NCBI GenBank assembly: GCA_020055645.1 | Contig: CM034547.1 | Location: forward strand, 27,714,513-27,778,512 | Length of the DNA stretch: 64,000 nt | Source: Tomocerus qinae | Taxonomy: Eukaryota; Arthropoda; Collembola; Entomobryomorpha; Tomoceridae | Reading direction: 5' to 3' | In this document: in pieces, positions 16,423-29,960 of the stretch | Numbering within the stretch: the first letter of the stretch is position 1 | Layout of the letters: each line of letters starts with the position of its first letter | Translations under genes and position numbers: made by a program | The notes under the pieces: model-generated | What the model saw: the letters and a program-made list of their open reading frames with translations, nothing else | Databases searched by the model: none | What the model was told of the DNA's origin: nothing

Positions 16423-17035
16423 GTAGTAAAGGTCATGGTCATTCATGAGTATAAGTCATTGAGTCATGATTTAAGACGATTACTATTAATATTATTCATT
16501 CGTTGGAAAGTGATAAGAGACTAAATTAAGAAATATAATAGGAAAATAGATGATATTAATAGCATCTATTTATGACTGTGAGTAATGAAAATTAAAATGT
16601 AATAAAAAATTTAAAGAAAACAAAATGCAAAGTAATTGTTCACCGTTTTTCGAATTAAAATTAGTACTTAATATCTGTGCATGATGATGACATGATTGTT
16701 GTATTCAAAACTACTCAATTTTTACTAACTCAAGCTTGAAATGATTAAAAAATCTTGACTCGGGTTTGATGCCAGACACGATTGTAAAGTAAAAAACCCC
16801 AAACCAATTGTGAATAAAATAACCCAAACTCCATGCTTGTTATTAGTTATAACCGATATATTAACAAATTGTTTATTAACCATTCACTCAGCTCTCTCAC
16901 AGTGAAAAATAAATGCTACCAGATTAACTGCTTTTTTACTGTTTTGTTAACAGTTACATTATATAATCAACTGGTCAACATATATTTCATATAACAAAAC
17001 AGAGTAATCAAAAGTTCAAAATGATGTAGAAAAGT
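16423..17035. other. convergent intergenic region
   Basis: This is the space between the C18orf32-like gene and the leftward FKBP gene. A minus-strand AATAAA at 16872-16877, about 160 bases past the FKBP stop, is a good polyadenylation candidate for that gene. Nothing else is recognisable. Confidence 0.5.
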
Positions 17036-19360
17036 TTAACTGACATTTTTCAGTTCAATTTCAAAAACAAGTGTTGAGTTTGGTGGAATATCTGGGGGAG
17101 CGCCTTTCTTACCGTAACTGTAAAATGGAGTTAAGCTAATAAATATTCATGCTTTGACATAATGTTTTAAATAGTTTAAAATTAAATTGTGTTAAAAACT
17201 TACGCCATATGAGACGGAATTATAATCCTGCGCTTTCCACCTACTTTCATACCCTCTAGTCCTAAATCCCATCCTTTGATAACTTCACCCTTTCCAAGTC
17301 TGAATTTAAAACCAGGTCCGGAAGTAGAAGAATCGAACTGACGATTGTTGGACTTAAGACGTCCTGAATAGTAGACGGTGACCTGAGTAAGTTTTTCAAT
17401 TAGAAATCTCCCTGATTATTGTAGTTAAGCATACGACATATGAATACATAGTAAGCAATTTAAAAAAGACAGTTACCATTTTGCCTTGTTTGGCTTGAGA
17501 ACCGTTTCCAACCTTTAGCTCATGAATCATCAGACCACCTAGGAATGTAATTTTTTAATTATACACATAGTACAAAAATTATTATTCCAAAGCTCTAAAT
17601 AAATAGCAATATACTAAAAAATATACCTACAAATACAAAATAATTAAATAATAATGACACAAAAGACAAATGAATACAAAGAAATAAGCAATTATTTATT
17701 ATGCCAATGAATAGCTATAAGGTTATGGTTAACCAATTTACCTTTTGATACAAACTTCATGGGAGTGTGGCCAGCAGAAGAAGGCGATTTGGCTGGAATA
17801 TTTTGATTTTCAGGTGTTACCATTTCTTTATTTTTCTTGATTTTCTTATTTTCCGGAGTCTTCAAAGCTTCCAGCTTCTTATTTTTAGGAGGAGTTTTCA
17901 ATACCTCCTCTTTTATAATGCCACTACTGTTGTCATCGTCGTCAGATGTGTCTTCATCTTCAAATTCAACGGATGACAATTTAATATGCTTTTTACTCTC
18001 CGAGCCTTTCTGTTTCATTTGTTCAGTAACTACATCACCATTCTTTTTCTCTTTTGGAGATTGTTCTGGTTCGTCACTATCGTCATCTTCTTCCAATTCA
18101 AATTCATCGTCATCATCGTCGTCGTCATCATCGTCATCATCTTCGTCCATTTCTCCTAATTTACCATTCATTAGGTGCAACAAACCTTCGTTATCATCAT
18201 CATCCTCTGAATCATCTTCATCATAATCAATGGTGTCTTCGTCGTCGTCTTCTTCCTCTTCATCATTTTCAAAACGCTTGATATTAACTTCTTCTTGAAT
18301 AGACACCCGCTTTTTAGTTTTATCTCTAGACTTAGAATCTGAAGAGACCAGGATGGATTGCCGTTCATTGATGTTACTGGAAGGTGTCATAGGTGTAGTA
18401 GGAACAGCGTCACTATAGAATCCGGTGAGATGAACCTTGGTCTTTGTACTACCTCCTTGTAAATATATAGACAAGGTTTCACCTTTTCCGAATGGAATAT
18501 TGAGCGCAGTCTGAATTACATGTTCTTTAAGCCACAAAGTACATAAAATGTATTGTGTCCCATCATAATCCAGCATTACATGGACAGGTTTTTCTGAAAA
18601 GTTACAATCCATATCAATTTAAGACTTACACAAACAAAAAATGAGGCCACCAGTGTATTAATGTTTTCGATAATGTACCCCAACGCATACCTCTATGTAC
18701 TAAATTTATTTAGCACATAAAGGTATGCGTTGGGGTACATTATTGAAAACAGTAAATTGCTTGCTATAGTCAATAGCATTAATCATTAATAGTATAAATC
18801 CTAATCTAAATCCAAACACTATATAACTTATGACTTAGATCCCAGATATAAAAGATAAATTCTGTCATAATAATGTCATACAGAAATATTTATATTTGTA
18901 ATGGGATATCTGATACTGATCAGAATCAAAATGTTATGTAATATAAAATATAAATTATGAATACATTTTGGATGCTTACCATCCTTTTGAGAATTGGGAG
19001 TACCAATACCAACTAGTTCTAAGGTGGCCATTGTAATGTAAAATCCTCTATCTGCTTTTTGAGAGTATCGTCGACCATTTTCCGCTACCAATCCTGAAAT
19101 AAAAAATGGCAAATCAATGAGGAAAGCATTTTGCATGTTTTTAATTTTTTTATTCACTTTACTATATTGACTGAATTGAATGATGAATGAATGAACTATG
19201 AACAGATTTGCGATTGAAAGTGAAGTAAGGGAAATAGATGTTACGATTTTAGTTGGTCAAACAAAGGTTGAAGTTGAAGGTAGGACTTGAGGACAAATGG
19301 CTTCACCTTTTTTAAAAAATACTAATAAATAGAAATAGTACCCCAAAATTTAGTAGCCAT
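17036..19360 (-). CDS. nuclear FK506-binding protein with nucleoplasmin-like domain (FKBP39/46 type)
   Basis: This is a peptidyl-prolyl isomerase and histone chaperone of the nucleus/nucleolus, the arthropod FKBP39/FKBP46 class. Six exons, right to left, are 19342-19360, 18980-19093, 17742-18593, 17477-17538, 17204-17382 and 17036-17117. All phases agree, giving 1308 nt and 435 residues. The first exon is only 19 coding bases and supplies MATKFWG. It joins to [11 protein letters not shown], the standard start of the nucleoplasmin-like core (residues 1 to about 95). A central region has long Asp/Glu tracts (for example near 18090-18145) alternating with Lys-rich, TPPK/TPENKK segments, as expected for histone and nucleic-acid contacts. 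The FKBP domain is the last 110 residues: [25 protein letters not shown] and VFEIEL carry the Tyr, Phe, Asp, Val-Ile, Trp, Tyr and Phe of the active pocket. The donor after exon 1 (gtacta) is weak. Confidence 0.93.
18663..18750. repeat. near-perfect 36-bp hairpin in FKBP intron 2
   Basis: The arms 18663-18698 and 18715-18750 are inverted copies differing at two positions, separated by a 16-base AT-rich loop. The arms contain TGTACCCCAACGCATACC. The hairpin lies in the intron between exons 18980-19093 and 17742-18593. A miniature inverted-repeat transposon is the simplest reading. A hairpin RNA precursor is possible, because the mismatches become G-U or single mismatches in RNA. Confidence 0.8.
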
Positions 19361-20300
19361 TTTTCTTCGCCAGTACAGTCAACAGTGCAGCGTAGCGTGA
19401 AACAGTTATACTTTGTCAGTGTATCTTTAATAACTATCTTGCTAAAATTCTAAATAACCAAATGCTGAATGTCCAGTGACTATTAAAATAATTTATTAGC
19501 GCAGCAAAATGTGGGCCCGTTCTGTTCAATTTTATGGCCAGCAATTTCTACAATTTAGCACTTGACAGTGGCAATTGTGTGAAGTCAATATATTTTATCA
19601 TTAATATTAATGTTAATAATTGCTAATTTATTTCAACTTTACTACTATATTATAAACTCTTCTTTTCTGATTTACAGAAGATTTGGCTCCAAACTAGCTC
19701 AGCATGGCTAAAATACGGTGTAGCAGTGTATCGTAATCTTATCATATAGTTGTGTTGATGCGTTGTTGTGTTGTATTACATTCCAATGCATTGATATGTT
19801 ACAGCAAACAGCAATTTAGTACTACTGCACTCTTCATAATTTGCCTGCAGTGATGCTGATGCGCGCGAAGAAGATTCAGTGCTGGACCATCGCAGGACAA
19901 TTATGGGGCATTGTTAAACGCAAACTAAAGGAGTTGTTCCATTTTCAACCGTCTCATTTGTTCCCTAAAGATATACTTGCATAAATATGAAAATTGTTTC
20001 ACCGTTCACCTTGAATTGTGGTACAAATAGGAGATATTTGAAATGGAATGGAACTGCCATCTTCAGCAAACTGGGTCCAGTACGTAACAAATAGTTTTGT
20101 ACTGATGGTTGAAAATGAAGCGGATTTCACTCACTGATGACTCTATCTACTTTCCTGGAGAATCTGTAGTAAGTGGTTGTTGTTATTGCTGTTGGCTTTG
20201 GTACGTTGTTGGCAGAAGAAATTGAAGAGAAGAGACTCTAGCTATAGACAAGACTCGACTAGAGACAGATAGACAGATACTGAAAGACTGAAACCGTGAA
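19361..20300. promoter_or_regulatory. upstream region of the FKBP gene
   Basis: This must contain the FKBP promoter and leader near its left end. No coding exon is supported. A tttacag acceptor-like site near 19678 is followed by a short ATG frame that ends after ten codons. A GCGCGCG-containing, less AT-rich patch near 19860 could mark a promoter of a rightward transcript, but this is speculative. Confidence 0.35.
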
Positions 20301-20357
20301 TGATACTAATTATGATTGAAGAGAAAGGGAGTTGCTTTTGTTTGTTTCGAAACGGTA

Positions 20358-20510
20358 ATGAAAACTGGAAACACTTTGGAACAACAAATGAACACTCATG
20401 CTCATCATGAGGAAATTACTCGAATGCAGCATTCTTGTGATTACGATGCAAATTCCCCCCTCATGACACCTCCGAAAGATCAAAGTTTAAGACGCATCAA
20501 ACAAAATTAA
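20358..20510 (+). other. possible small open frame, 50 codons, unassigned
   Basis: The frame starts MKTGNTLEQQMNTHAHHEE and ends DQSLRRIKQN. Its composition is more protein-like (His, Glu, Gln, Pro and Cys, few runs of Leu/Ile/Phe) than other chance frames here, and an AATAAA follows within 15 bases. It is short, has no family I recognise, and has no clear splice partners. It could be a terminal exon, a micropeptide or chance. Confidence 0.18.
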
Positions 20511-20913
20511 CACAAAAATAAATAGATATAAGTATTTTAACAATGGGACACAGACCCAACGCCAAATATTATCCGTCTGGACTGTGGGACAAGTCGTCCT
20601 TAATAGTCACAAAACAATAGGTAAAAACATTTTCAAGAACTTTGTAGGTGTGTAAGGGTGTAGGTCTTCGTCTGTATTGCGAAGTAACCTAGTTCAATAT
20701 TTCTAAGTGTATTATATGTAAAAGAACACTAAGAACAGTAGGTTGTCCATGTACACGATAGTAGTAGCTAAGATCTAGTGTACCGTACGACCGTACCTAA
20801 ATAATTTTATATATAGAACTGTACGCAGCTTTGAAAAATAGTAGTAGGACTCGTTGGTTGTGACGGAGCAATATTTCATGAAGACTCTGCGTTGCCTTAT
20901 TCTCTCGTCTGTG

Positions 20914-21085
20914 GAAAACAGAAGACTTGGAGCTAAGAAATGGACCAGAGAATGGCTTGGTCTGTGAGACAGAGATGCAGCGTTTTCCTGGCTAGATATT
21001 CCTCAACCTCGAAGAAGCAGCGTCCTTCCAGTTCTGCAGGGACTCCTACAGTTCTCCCGAGGAGTCTTCAACGACATTCAAGTCA
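20914..21085 (+). pseudogene. probable relic of a Harbinger transposase N-terminal region
   Basis: One frame reads NRRLGAKKWTREWLGL, then a TGA (20965-20967), then DRDAAFSWL. This resembles the RR-WV/T-R-(E/P)WL-R-R-GA(F/Y)-L motif that opens many insect Harbinger transposases. A shifted frame then gives LNLEEAASFQFCR and SPEES, in the order of the family's L-xED-ASF-NFLRM-PEEF block. At least one nonsense codon and one or two frameshifts are needed. It is not closely similar to the copy at 6.7-7.9 kb, and no terminal repeats are seen around it. It is judged by motif order only. Confidence 0.42.
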
Positions 21086-22792
21086 ATTGCCAATTTATTT
21101 ATAACCCAGCCAATGGCCCTCATATTTTAAATGAGCAATTTTTCCCCTATCCTCGACTCATCTGTTCAATCGTCCGATTGTATATCCTGTTCGTGCTATG
21201 ATTTCGGAAGACCTTACTTAATATACTTTCTTTGAATCTGGATGTCTGCCTTGGCTCGTCTGTCTTCCCTTCTTCCCAACTTCTTCACTGAATACGCGTA
21301 ATCTGGAAATGGAGTGACTGAACTGGACTTTGTCTTGCGTGTCGACCTCCGAGGACTTTTATTGTTCCACCTGCACTGTATTACATTTCGGGACGATTTC
21401 CTTCTCTTCCTCCTACTAGCTTACAAAAGAGACAAAACGTACCGAATGAAGATGAACCATGCATCATCGCAAAATATAAAACTCGCCTACATAAATTGTC
21501 AGCCATAAAATAGCACAACGTAGTAAATAAGACTAAAAATATATTATTATATCCCATTTTGTTGTCATCGTCGTCTTGGGCTATTCTATAACATACTTAG
21601 GTACAAGTAGCTTTGTCCGGTTTTAGCTCTAGGTGGTATTATTTAAGCATTTTTATGTTGTCTATGGCATACTTTGTTTGTTCTGTATGATCTGGTCTTG
21701 AGAGAAATGAACGTTTCTTGAATTGTAGATGGATAACTGGAGAAGAGCAGTAAAAGCAGGCCGTAGTTACGACTGCCAACGTGAAAAAGTGTCATACCGA
21801 AAAATAATAGGTTCCATCCCTCCGAAGTAGTTTCAATGATAAATTGGAGAGACCTTTTTGGCTTTACAGCTGGCTTAAGGCTCAAGTGAGTGTATGAGCC
21901 CCAAAAAATTGGCCAGAGAAAGTAAAGAGAAAGTGAAACACTGTATGACCATTAGAAACAAAACATTTTATGCTGTGGCAATGGAAATCTAATCTTGGTT
22001 TCCTTTTATTCCTTCAAACCATTCTATATTATACACCTATACTGATCATATAGAAGCCCCTACACTACATATTAAATGCATTTCTGTGGGCTTATATCAA
22101 TGATATATTGGATTTTGAATTTACTTGTAGAAAAGAAAGCAGAAGAATTCACGTCCGTTGTAATATAAACAGGAAGAATATTTATTTGGTCATTTTATTA
22201 TTTATGAAGTACGTTGATAGTTGATTTCTATCAAACCCTTTCCTGTTGTCTTCATTTAAGATGCTCGAAGGGAAATATTATGAAATATTGAAGAAACAAG
22301 TATGTTGAACATAAAATGGATGTAGGTTCGATTATAATATGTATTAATAGTTAGCCTACCTGTTAAATCCCTTTGGAATTGATAATAGGAATTTATCATG
22401 TATGTTTAGGGCTGTGTTTTAAGAATGTGTGTGAATGATGATGAATATATACTTTCACCTGAATATAATCCGTGCTTCCTGATGCTTAGCATACTACATG
22501 ATTCCAATCTCGGCGTACTATAATATATTCATGTACTAAAGTCTCCTATAAAACTTAGTGCAATATTTTTCCAAGTACTGCTCGAATATTCGAAACAAAC
22601 TGTTTACATAGTAGAAAAGAAATAAATCAAATGTGATTGCCATGCTTTTCATAAGAGTCGGCTAGTTGTAATACGTAGAATAAGCTTTATTGATGCTATT
22701 CCAACTTCCAACACTTTTTGTACTTATTACATATAGGTGCAATACTTGAAAGGGTACTTACAGATATGTATTATTTCGACTATATAAGTAAT

Positions 22793-22822
22793 CTACATAC
22801 CTACGTATGTAGGTATATGTAG
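22793..22822. repeat. 30-base imperfect palindrome
   Basis: CTACATACCTACGTATGTAG is followed by GTATATGTAG. The two halves are near inverse copies around a TACGTA centre. The TACCTA/TAGGTA word is common throughout the desert, so this may be no more than simple-sequence drift. Confidence 0.5.
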
Positions 22823-25800
22823 TTTTATAGTTCATAGAGCTTCCTTTGATTTGATGCATGATTTCCGTCACAGATAGAATCGATATTAGATCTCGTATGG
22901 ATCTCCCAAGTCTGTCCAAGAGAATTGTAAATTCACTTTATTGAATCACGTTATGCTGCGTTGCTTTATGTTATATGCTAGATTATGCCACTTGAGCTTG
23001 GAAATAGAATAGAATAGATTGGGATAAAATTCAATTGAATGGAGTTACCAGCTTGAAAGTTCCAAAGGCAATGTGCACAGACTATTTATGTCGGGAATTT
23101 TCAATATGACATTCCAGCAGTAATCTCATAAGGATACATTGTACAGATGAAATTTTTAGCCCACGCAACGCACACACACCTACATGGAAAAGGTAAAAGC
23201 ACACAAGGAAAAGTAAATACAGCCGCTACTTTAAACTTAGTGCATTAAAGTTTGCAATTCACTAGGGTCTGCTGTATGTTACTTTCCCTTTTTCATTGAG
23301 CTTTGTTTGCTGTTGTTTTTAGGGCAGCCTTAATGTAGGGCAGTGATATATCTTTATAATACCTAACTATAACTCAGTTTGTCCAATCAAACTATACAGC
23401 TAACAGATACTTGATAACTCGTATATCAAAATAGTTTAGGAAAATGTCAGTCACTAACCACAAATCGAATGACTAACTTAAATGCACCTGTAAGTACTTA
23501 TGTTAGATTCAGGCACAGTTGGGGTTTATGATAGACACTTTTGAACATTTGTATAGGTTTTAGCCTTTATAATGTTAGCTCTGTAAACAGTACTATATGA
23601 AATTATTTACATTTACATATGCCACTCTGCGCTAGTGCTACATCATCATTGTCATGATGTTTCAATTCTTTAAACATGGATTGTTACTTTGTTATTTCAA
23701 GTCACATGTAGTAAAATTGAGCATGTCAAATTTTCAGACAGAAAAAATGCTCTGAACGATATAGCTGATGTCCAAAAGCTCAACGCAGCTTGGTAATCAG
23801 TGGAGGGAGTTAGACATTCGCCTTCATGATATTGGCTATAAAAGAGAAATGAATTTCAGAAACATGATGCATGGGTTTTTGTAGTTAATGTTAGAACATA
23901 GAATGGAATAGGAGGATATTACGTAAGCAGCTGTCAAGTGCAGCTCTTTTCGGTGGCTTGGTCATCTAGTCAACTCTATTTAAGTGATGTGTGTCAGAGT
24001 TAGCCCAGACCATGGGACATTTGGGCCACAGTCGTCTCTTAAATACAATATAATATGTTTCACTTCCATTCCATGAATCTGATGGACCAAAACGGAACCG
24101 AATTGAAACTATGGAGTAGTCACTAAACTCATTCTGTTCATCCGCTCGCTTTCCCTTTCTCGTTACAAACTTTAGTCATCTTGTCATGTCGGAGTCACAT
24201 TCCTGATATTAACATCAACTTTTCACGTTTACAGAGAAACTCTTACTGGACTCATGTATCTCCAACTGTGTACTTGAGTACCGATATACATACTTCTACT
24301 ATACCTACTTCAGTGAGCAAAATAAGAAATTCTATTCTGGGATACTGCTGTGATGAGTTTAATTTAGATGGATACTAATATAGACCAATTCTGAGAATTG
24401 ACGGAGTTATAGCATTATAAGGAAAAGTTGATAGAAATACGTACTTAAGTCACATAACTAAAGGTTATTGTTTAGGACATGATTCTTCTTCCGATAAGGT
24501 GGGGATATAACAGATAACTATCTGTGGTTGCATGATAATAATATCGTAAAACGAAACCTTAATAAGCCCTCAATATCAAAGTAAACCTCACTCTACAAAT
24601 TGACATTAAATATTCTGACGAATATTATTATAAGAATTATGAAATGTAGTATTTCAGCATGATTCAGCATCAACAGTAATCTGGAATTAGTAATTACAGA
24701 ATTATTCTTCCTTGAGACTTTTTCCAACCTTCAATTTCTTGTATAGATAATAATTTCGCTATTTGCAAGTTTTAAATGCGTAAAAATAATTTAAGCAATG
24801 ATTTGACCGCTGAAGCAGTAATAAAGGTTAAATGAACGTCTGGTTTAGATTTTAGATGGAATTATAGAATATAAATATGTAGTTGTGCAGATGAATAAGC
24901 AAGTTGAGTAGCTTAGTCTAAAGAAATGTTGATTGAAAAGTAGAAGGTCAATATAGCTTGGAATTCCATGCTAAAGGTAAGTTTTCTGTCCATAGCACCG
25001 GAAGGATGGAATGCTAAGGAAAGCAATGGTTCATGCTAAATTGCACAGATTTTTTCAATGAGCTCTCATAAAAGAGTTGCAACAGAAGATTGCCGTGAGA
25101 TCAGAGGGGAAAAGGAGCAAAAGGCTAAAAAGGCAGAGTTCATACTGACTGGACCAAATAACAATCTTGATAGAGCGCTTTTATCTTTATAGTATGAAGT
25201 AGGTCCATATTTACATCTCTACAGTGCACACTGTTGAAATATCGAATGCGTAACCCAAGGAAAGCGAGCAAAATGTGAGACAAAGTGAAAATAGAAGAGT
25301 ACTTTCATCCCATCAAGACCTAATACAGCGGAAAAGAATGGGGATCAGGAATCACTACAGATAAATTGTAAGTTTTAGTTTCCCTTTTCATATTGTCTGT
25401 ACTTCTGCTATTGTTTCCTTTATTTCCAATCCCTTTTCTGCAAAAAGATTATTCGTATTCATTTTTTCATGCAAATGAACGTATCGTAGTAGATAATCTT
25501 CAAGATATTCAATATCAAAATACATACAAACAATAGCATTAGCCAATCCATAAAATTAAAATTTTATGATGTTTAAAAGAATGTGAAGCTACTGAAAACT
25601 TGTAGAAAATAGTATTCAGGTTTTGTGAAATGGGAAAGCAATAACTTGATTGTCACTCGAGGGAGAAAATGGATTTTTAGCGTTAGCCAATATAACTGCA
25701 ATCTCGGTCGAAGTGGACCTGGTAATTATAACTCATAGGAAAGGAACCAATTAACAATAATATAGGGAGTGGGTAGAGAATGTGTGTCAACATGCTATGC

Positions 25801-28800
25801 GATGTGATTTATTTGTTTCCAAATGACCGTACTTGAGATCCATTGAGAGGAAATACGGAAATTCAGAACACATATTATTGGATTGGTTGGTGTATTGCAG
25901 AGGATTCTTTGGGTGTAGTGGAATAGACGGATATCACAACAGAGCACACATTGGATTCTTTCTCTTTATATTTCTCAAGGGGTTCTTTGAGTTTTCTTCA
26001 GCATTCCTTTTGTCAGAAACAGGGAACAGACTAATTATCCTTGCCGAGTCTTCTGAATGTAGACTTGCACTTGACTTTTTCTTGTTCTTGTCCCAACCCA
26101 CTAGGCCAACACATAAATTCTACTCACTCTTACTTTCTTTTTGATATTACTTACTGCCTTCTTCCCTCTCTCAACATGAGTACATCGAGAGGAGTAAGTA
26201 AGTAGAGATATACTCTCGTTGTTGAACTCTACAGAGAGAAGAGACCATTAGCCTCTTTCGTTTTCCACTTGGAAGAAGGAAAGGATGCTGAAGCTCAAAC
26301 TATGCTACGTAACGTCCTATTAGTATATGTCTTGATTTTGGAAAAGCCAGACAGAAGAGACCCAGAAAAATTTAATCCAAACGAATTTGTCTTTTGCATG
26401 CAAAGTTTTTAGTTAATTTGCTTTCCCCTCTTTTTCTTGTGGCTTGACTCAGTACTTGTCTTGACTCTAAATCTAAATTCTAAGAGACAGTTGAAAAACT
26501 CTGAAAGTTACATTACCTTCCCTGCTTCATTTTAATATGAGTTGGCATCTTGTACAGACATCCTATGGTTTTCGATGTTCTCTATTTCAACAAGATAGAC
26601 TGACTACTCGCTACTATATAGACTTAAGACAATAAGGATAGGATTCGACAGGACAGGATGGTTCTAATAGTTCGCAGTGACTTCCTTGAAATCCCATTGT
26701 TCTGTTTAGTTTTGACTTTTACGGGACAGCCTGCTGATAGCCATTAAAGAAAATCAGGTTGGTTAGTCTTAATCAAAAGAGACAAGTGTGCACAATTCAT
26801 TCAGTGTAGAACAGGGAAATGGGAGGTCTGTCCAGTCTCCAGGATGTAGTGTGACTTTGCGTGGTCTGGTCTGGTCTGGCATCCTCTTCCACTAAGACTG
26901 CCAGTGGAATTAAGCCGAAAGCAGGTATTTCAAAACCAATTTTCTACTTCCTACACTAGACGTGTGAGTTACTTCTTCAAGTAATGAAATGAGAGAGAAG
27001 GAAAGAAATAGTGGGAATTGGAATGGGACTTGAATGAAAAGAACATCTAAAAAGAAGCACTGAACTGAAGTACTGTGGTTCTAAATGGCCTAAGCCGCTA
27101 GTCTCGCCCAAGCAAGACGTATTTCACATTTTCTAAGCAAGGTACCACATAGTACCAGGTCAGTGTACCAGAACGACAGAGCTACACGATGTATCTTGAA
27201 GATAACTCCTTATAGGAAGAGTGTTAATACTTTTAGGCATAGTATTTACTTCTTGCATTGCAGTAAATCGAATGATCTCCTTCATTCCACGCTACTGATA
27301 TAAAATGGAGAGCCAACAGCCAAACTGTGCACAACTACCTTAAAGAACACCGTGTCTGAGCATGCTATGTTACGATCTGTAAAAGAGAGATGCTAAGTAC
27401 CCAACCAAGAAAAAGAAAACAGAGCCAGATTGCCATGTCCAGGAGTAATAGCACTCTCATACTTATAGACTCGACTGGACTTTCAGAGGACGTGTTGCCG
27501 AACCAATCGATACTAACGGCTTTTTTCTCATGTTTTACCCGACAGTGGCACAACATTCATCTTCGCAAACTGCAAAACCACACTGCATTCTTTAAGAACA
27601 CCGGATTTAACGCTCTGATACAAATATAACAACATCTAACCACTCTTCGCTCTTTTATCTACCTGTTCTCCAAAACTTTCTAACAATAAGACACATGCGT
27701 TTCGGCTTCTTTGACCATTTTACGTATTATCAGCACAGTTAGTTATTCTTCAATTCTTAACAGATAAGTACATTAAATTCTATCGATACAAGTTCACATT
27801 TTTAGATAGCCATTTTCTCTCACGTAGAGATATTGTAATATCAGACGTATGAATAAAATCTCCCCCTTTGTATTAACTAAACCTGCATTATATAGTGTAA
27901 GTAAATAGTGCAATGATAGGAAATTAATACAAAGGAAAAGAGATTTAGCCTTTTATTATAACGATTCTTTAAAGTTTCTCTTTCTTTGCTGAAACTTTAG
28001 TCTTGCAATAAGTTGGCAGATTGTGTTTTCACAATTAAATGGATGTGGTCCTTAGACATTCAGCAGAGGGGAAAATATTCGGAATTCTACAATTAGCCAG
28101 AGTCAGCGAGGAAAATACAAAGAAGACAAATCGTGTCTCATCACTGTGTACTTGTCTTACTGTTCTGCTACAAATGTAAACTACCTAGAAAAAGTACCTA
28201 CAAGAACCACAAAAAAAGGCAAACAAATCTTGACTTTTTCTTTTTCGTTTCTGGTTTCCTGTCCTGAGTTTTTCTCACTTTCCAGTTTCCAGAAGGAGCT
28301 GCTTTCCTTATAGCACACTAAAATAAACGAAGTAGGAAAAGCCGCATGGACGAGTCAGGTCCAATTCAATCTTATCCAAAGGAAACTTCCGTCTTCGTCG
28401 CCTAACTTTTGGCAAACAAGGAAGGACGTTATGCTTCCAACGAAAAGCGTTCCCTTAAGTTAGTCAAGTTAAGTTGAGTCAACCCTACCCGTCCTAAACC
28501 GTGGAAAACTCGATTCTTTTACTTTCAACTTGTCTCTCCCTCTACTTAGTTATAGAATGTATTGCTATATCCTAAACAGGACTGAAATGAACCAACAAAC
28601 CTAAGAGCTTGCTTACTTAGACAACTCAGAAGAAAAAGAAGAATAAAAGAGGCAAAAAGTCAAAAAAGTAGCAAGGAAAAATGGAGTAAAAGTCGTGAGA
28701 GAGTCAAACAAGAAAAGCCTTGAAAAGTCCACACTACGAACCTGCGGAACTACTCATTCACTAAACTACATACTCAAACTCAAATACTGTAGATAATACG

Positions 28801-29960
28801 TCTGTAAATGCATGAGGAGACTAGTAGGAAAGGTACTTGCTAACATTGTATTCCTCCTTCTATTTTCAGACTCACTTGTTAGATGCTGAGTAATATTAAA
28901 TATATCCGTATATCTTGCTAACTAAATTGTTCCAGTTTTCATGGTGTTTGATTCTTATACTACGTATGTGCTCTCCCCAAGTTGGACTTCGCTATCAGAG
29001 TTCTCTGCGTAAACTAGATCACGAGAGTTGGAAGAACCTAAATTCTAACCAAAGGATTCATCTAACAAAGAAAATTCTACCTTTTGTGCTTTCTCTTCGG
29101 GTTTATTCTTACTTCTTAGTGTTTCGAGGTCAGTGCTCTTACCTCACAGAAATTTGCTATCTAAAAATGATAAAACTATTCCTTGCATTTCTTTCATTCA
29201 TAAAATGTCCTTGTATTTTAAGATTGAACAGTGAATATCAACAATTGTTTCTAAATAATGTTTTGACCAACAGACAGTTGCAGGATCACTCGAAACACTA
29301 GAAATGATTGGCTTTTCAAAGCCTCATTTTAAGTTTCTTATGGTTTCCAGCTTCCTTTGCCTGATCTTGATGAGAATGAGTGCAGATTAGTTCTCATCTC
29401 TCCAGGGATACTCCATACTTCTGTCTTTTCATTTCGTCAAATGAGTTTCCTTTGCATGCCCTTTTCACTTCTTGTGTTATGCATGATCTCGATTCACTAT
29501 ATGTATAAGCCGTTTCTATTTTTCATACAAAATAATTTTATTAGCACCTTGCTTGGAATTTTAAAACAACCAAATAAGCGAGCTGCATACAAAGAATGAT
29601 GAAAAACTAACCGAGTTACTACAAAAACTTAATTTACGGAATGCACTGCATACACATACAGAATTGTAGTATAACATCATCAGTCATCCTACTTTCTCTT
29701 TCATACCATTGCCCTAATATAAAACTTTCACTAACAAAATATTTTCCATTTAAAGTTTTTTACTTTTACACTTTTTTCCAACTTTACATTGGCGGAAATT
29801 CTACTTGGTGCTACTACTAAATGCTTCTTGGAAGATGGAAAAAAATTATTTTGTAACGGTGAAAGTTTTAGTGTTTAATTGCATTAATATAATATAGGGA
29901 AAGAGAAAGTACGATGTTTACTGACGTGCCGTTTCATGCCATGCATATAAATTATTAATT

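Noticed and set aside
17767-18281. Overlapping plus-strand frames rich in Ser or His opposite the FKBP gene
   Set aside because: They are antisense shadows of the GAT/GAC acidic tracts in FKBP exon 3.
18663-18750. Calling the intronic hairpin a microRNA
   Set aside because: The arms are almost perfectly paired, more like a MITE than a typical miRNA precursor, and no known miRNA seed was recognised.
28915-29301. 128-codon frame, the longest in the desert
   Set aside because: It starts at a non-ATG triplet, is dominated by Leu, Phe and Ile, has no recognisable domain, and lies in AT-rich DNA where such lengths arise by chance.
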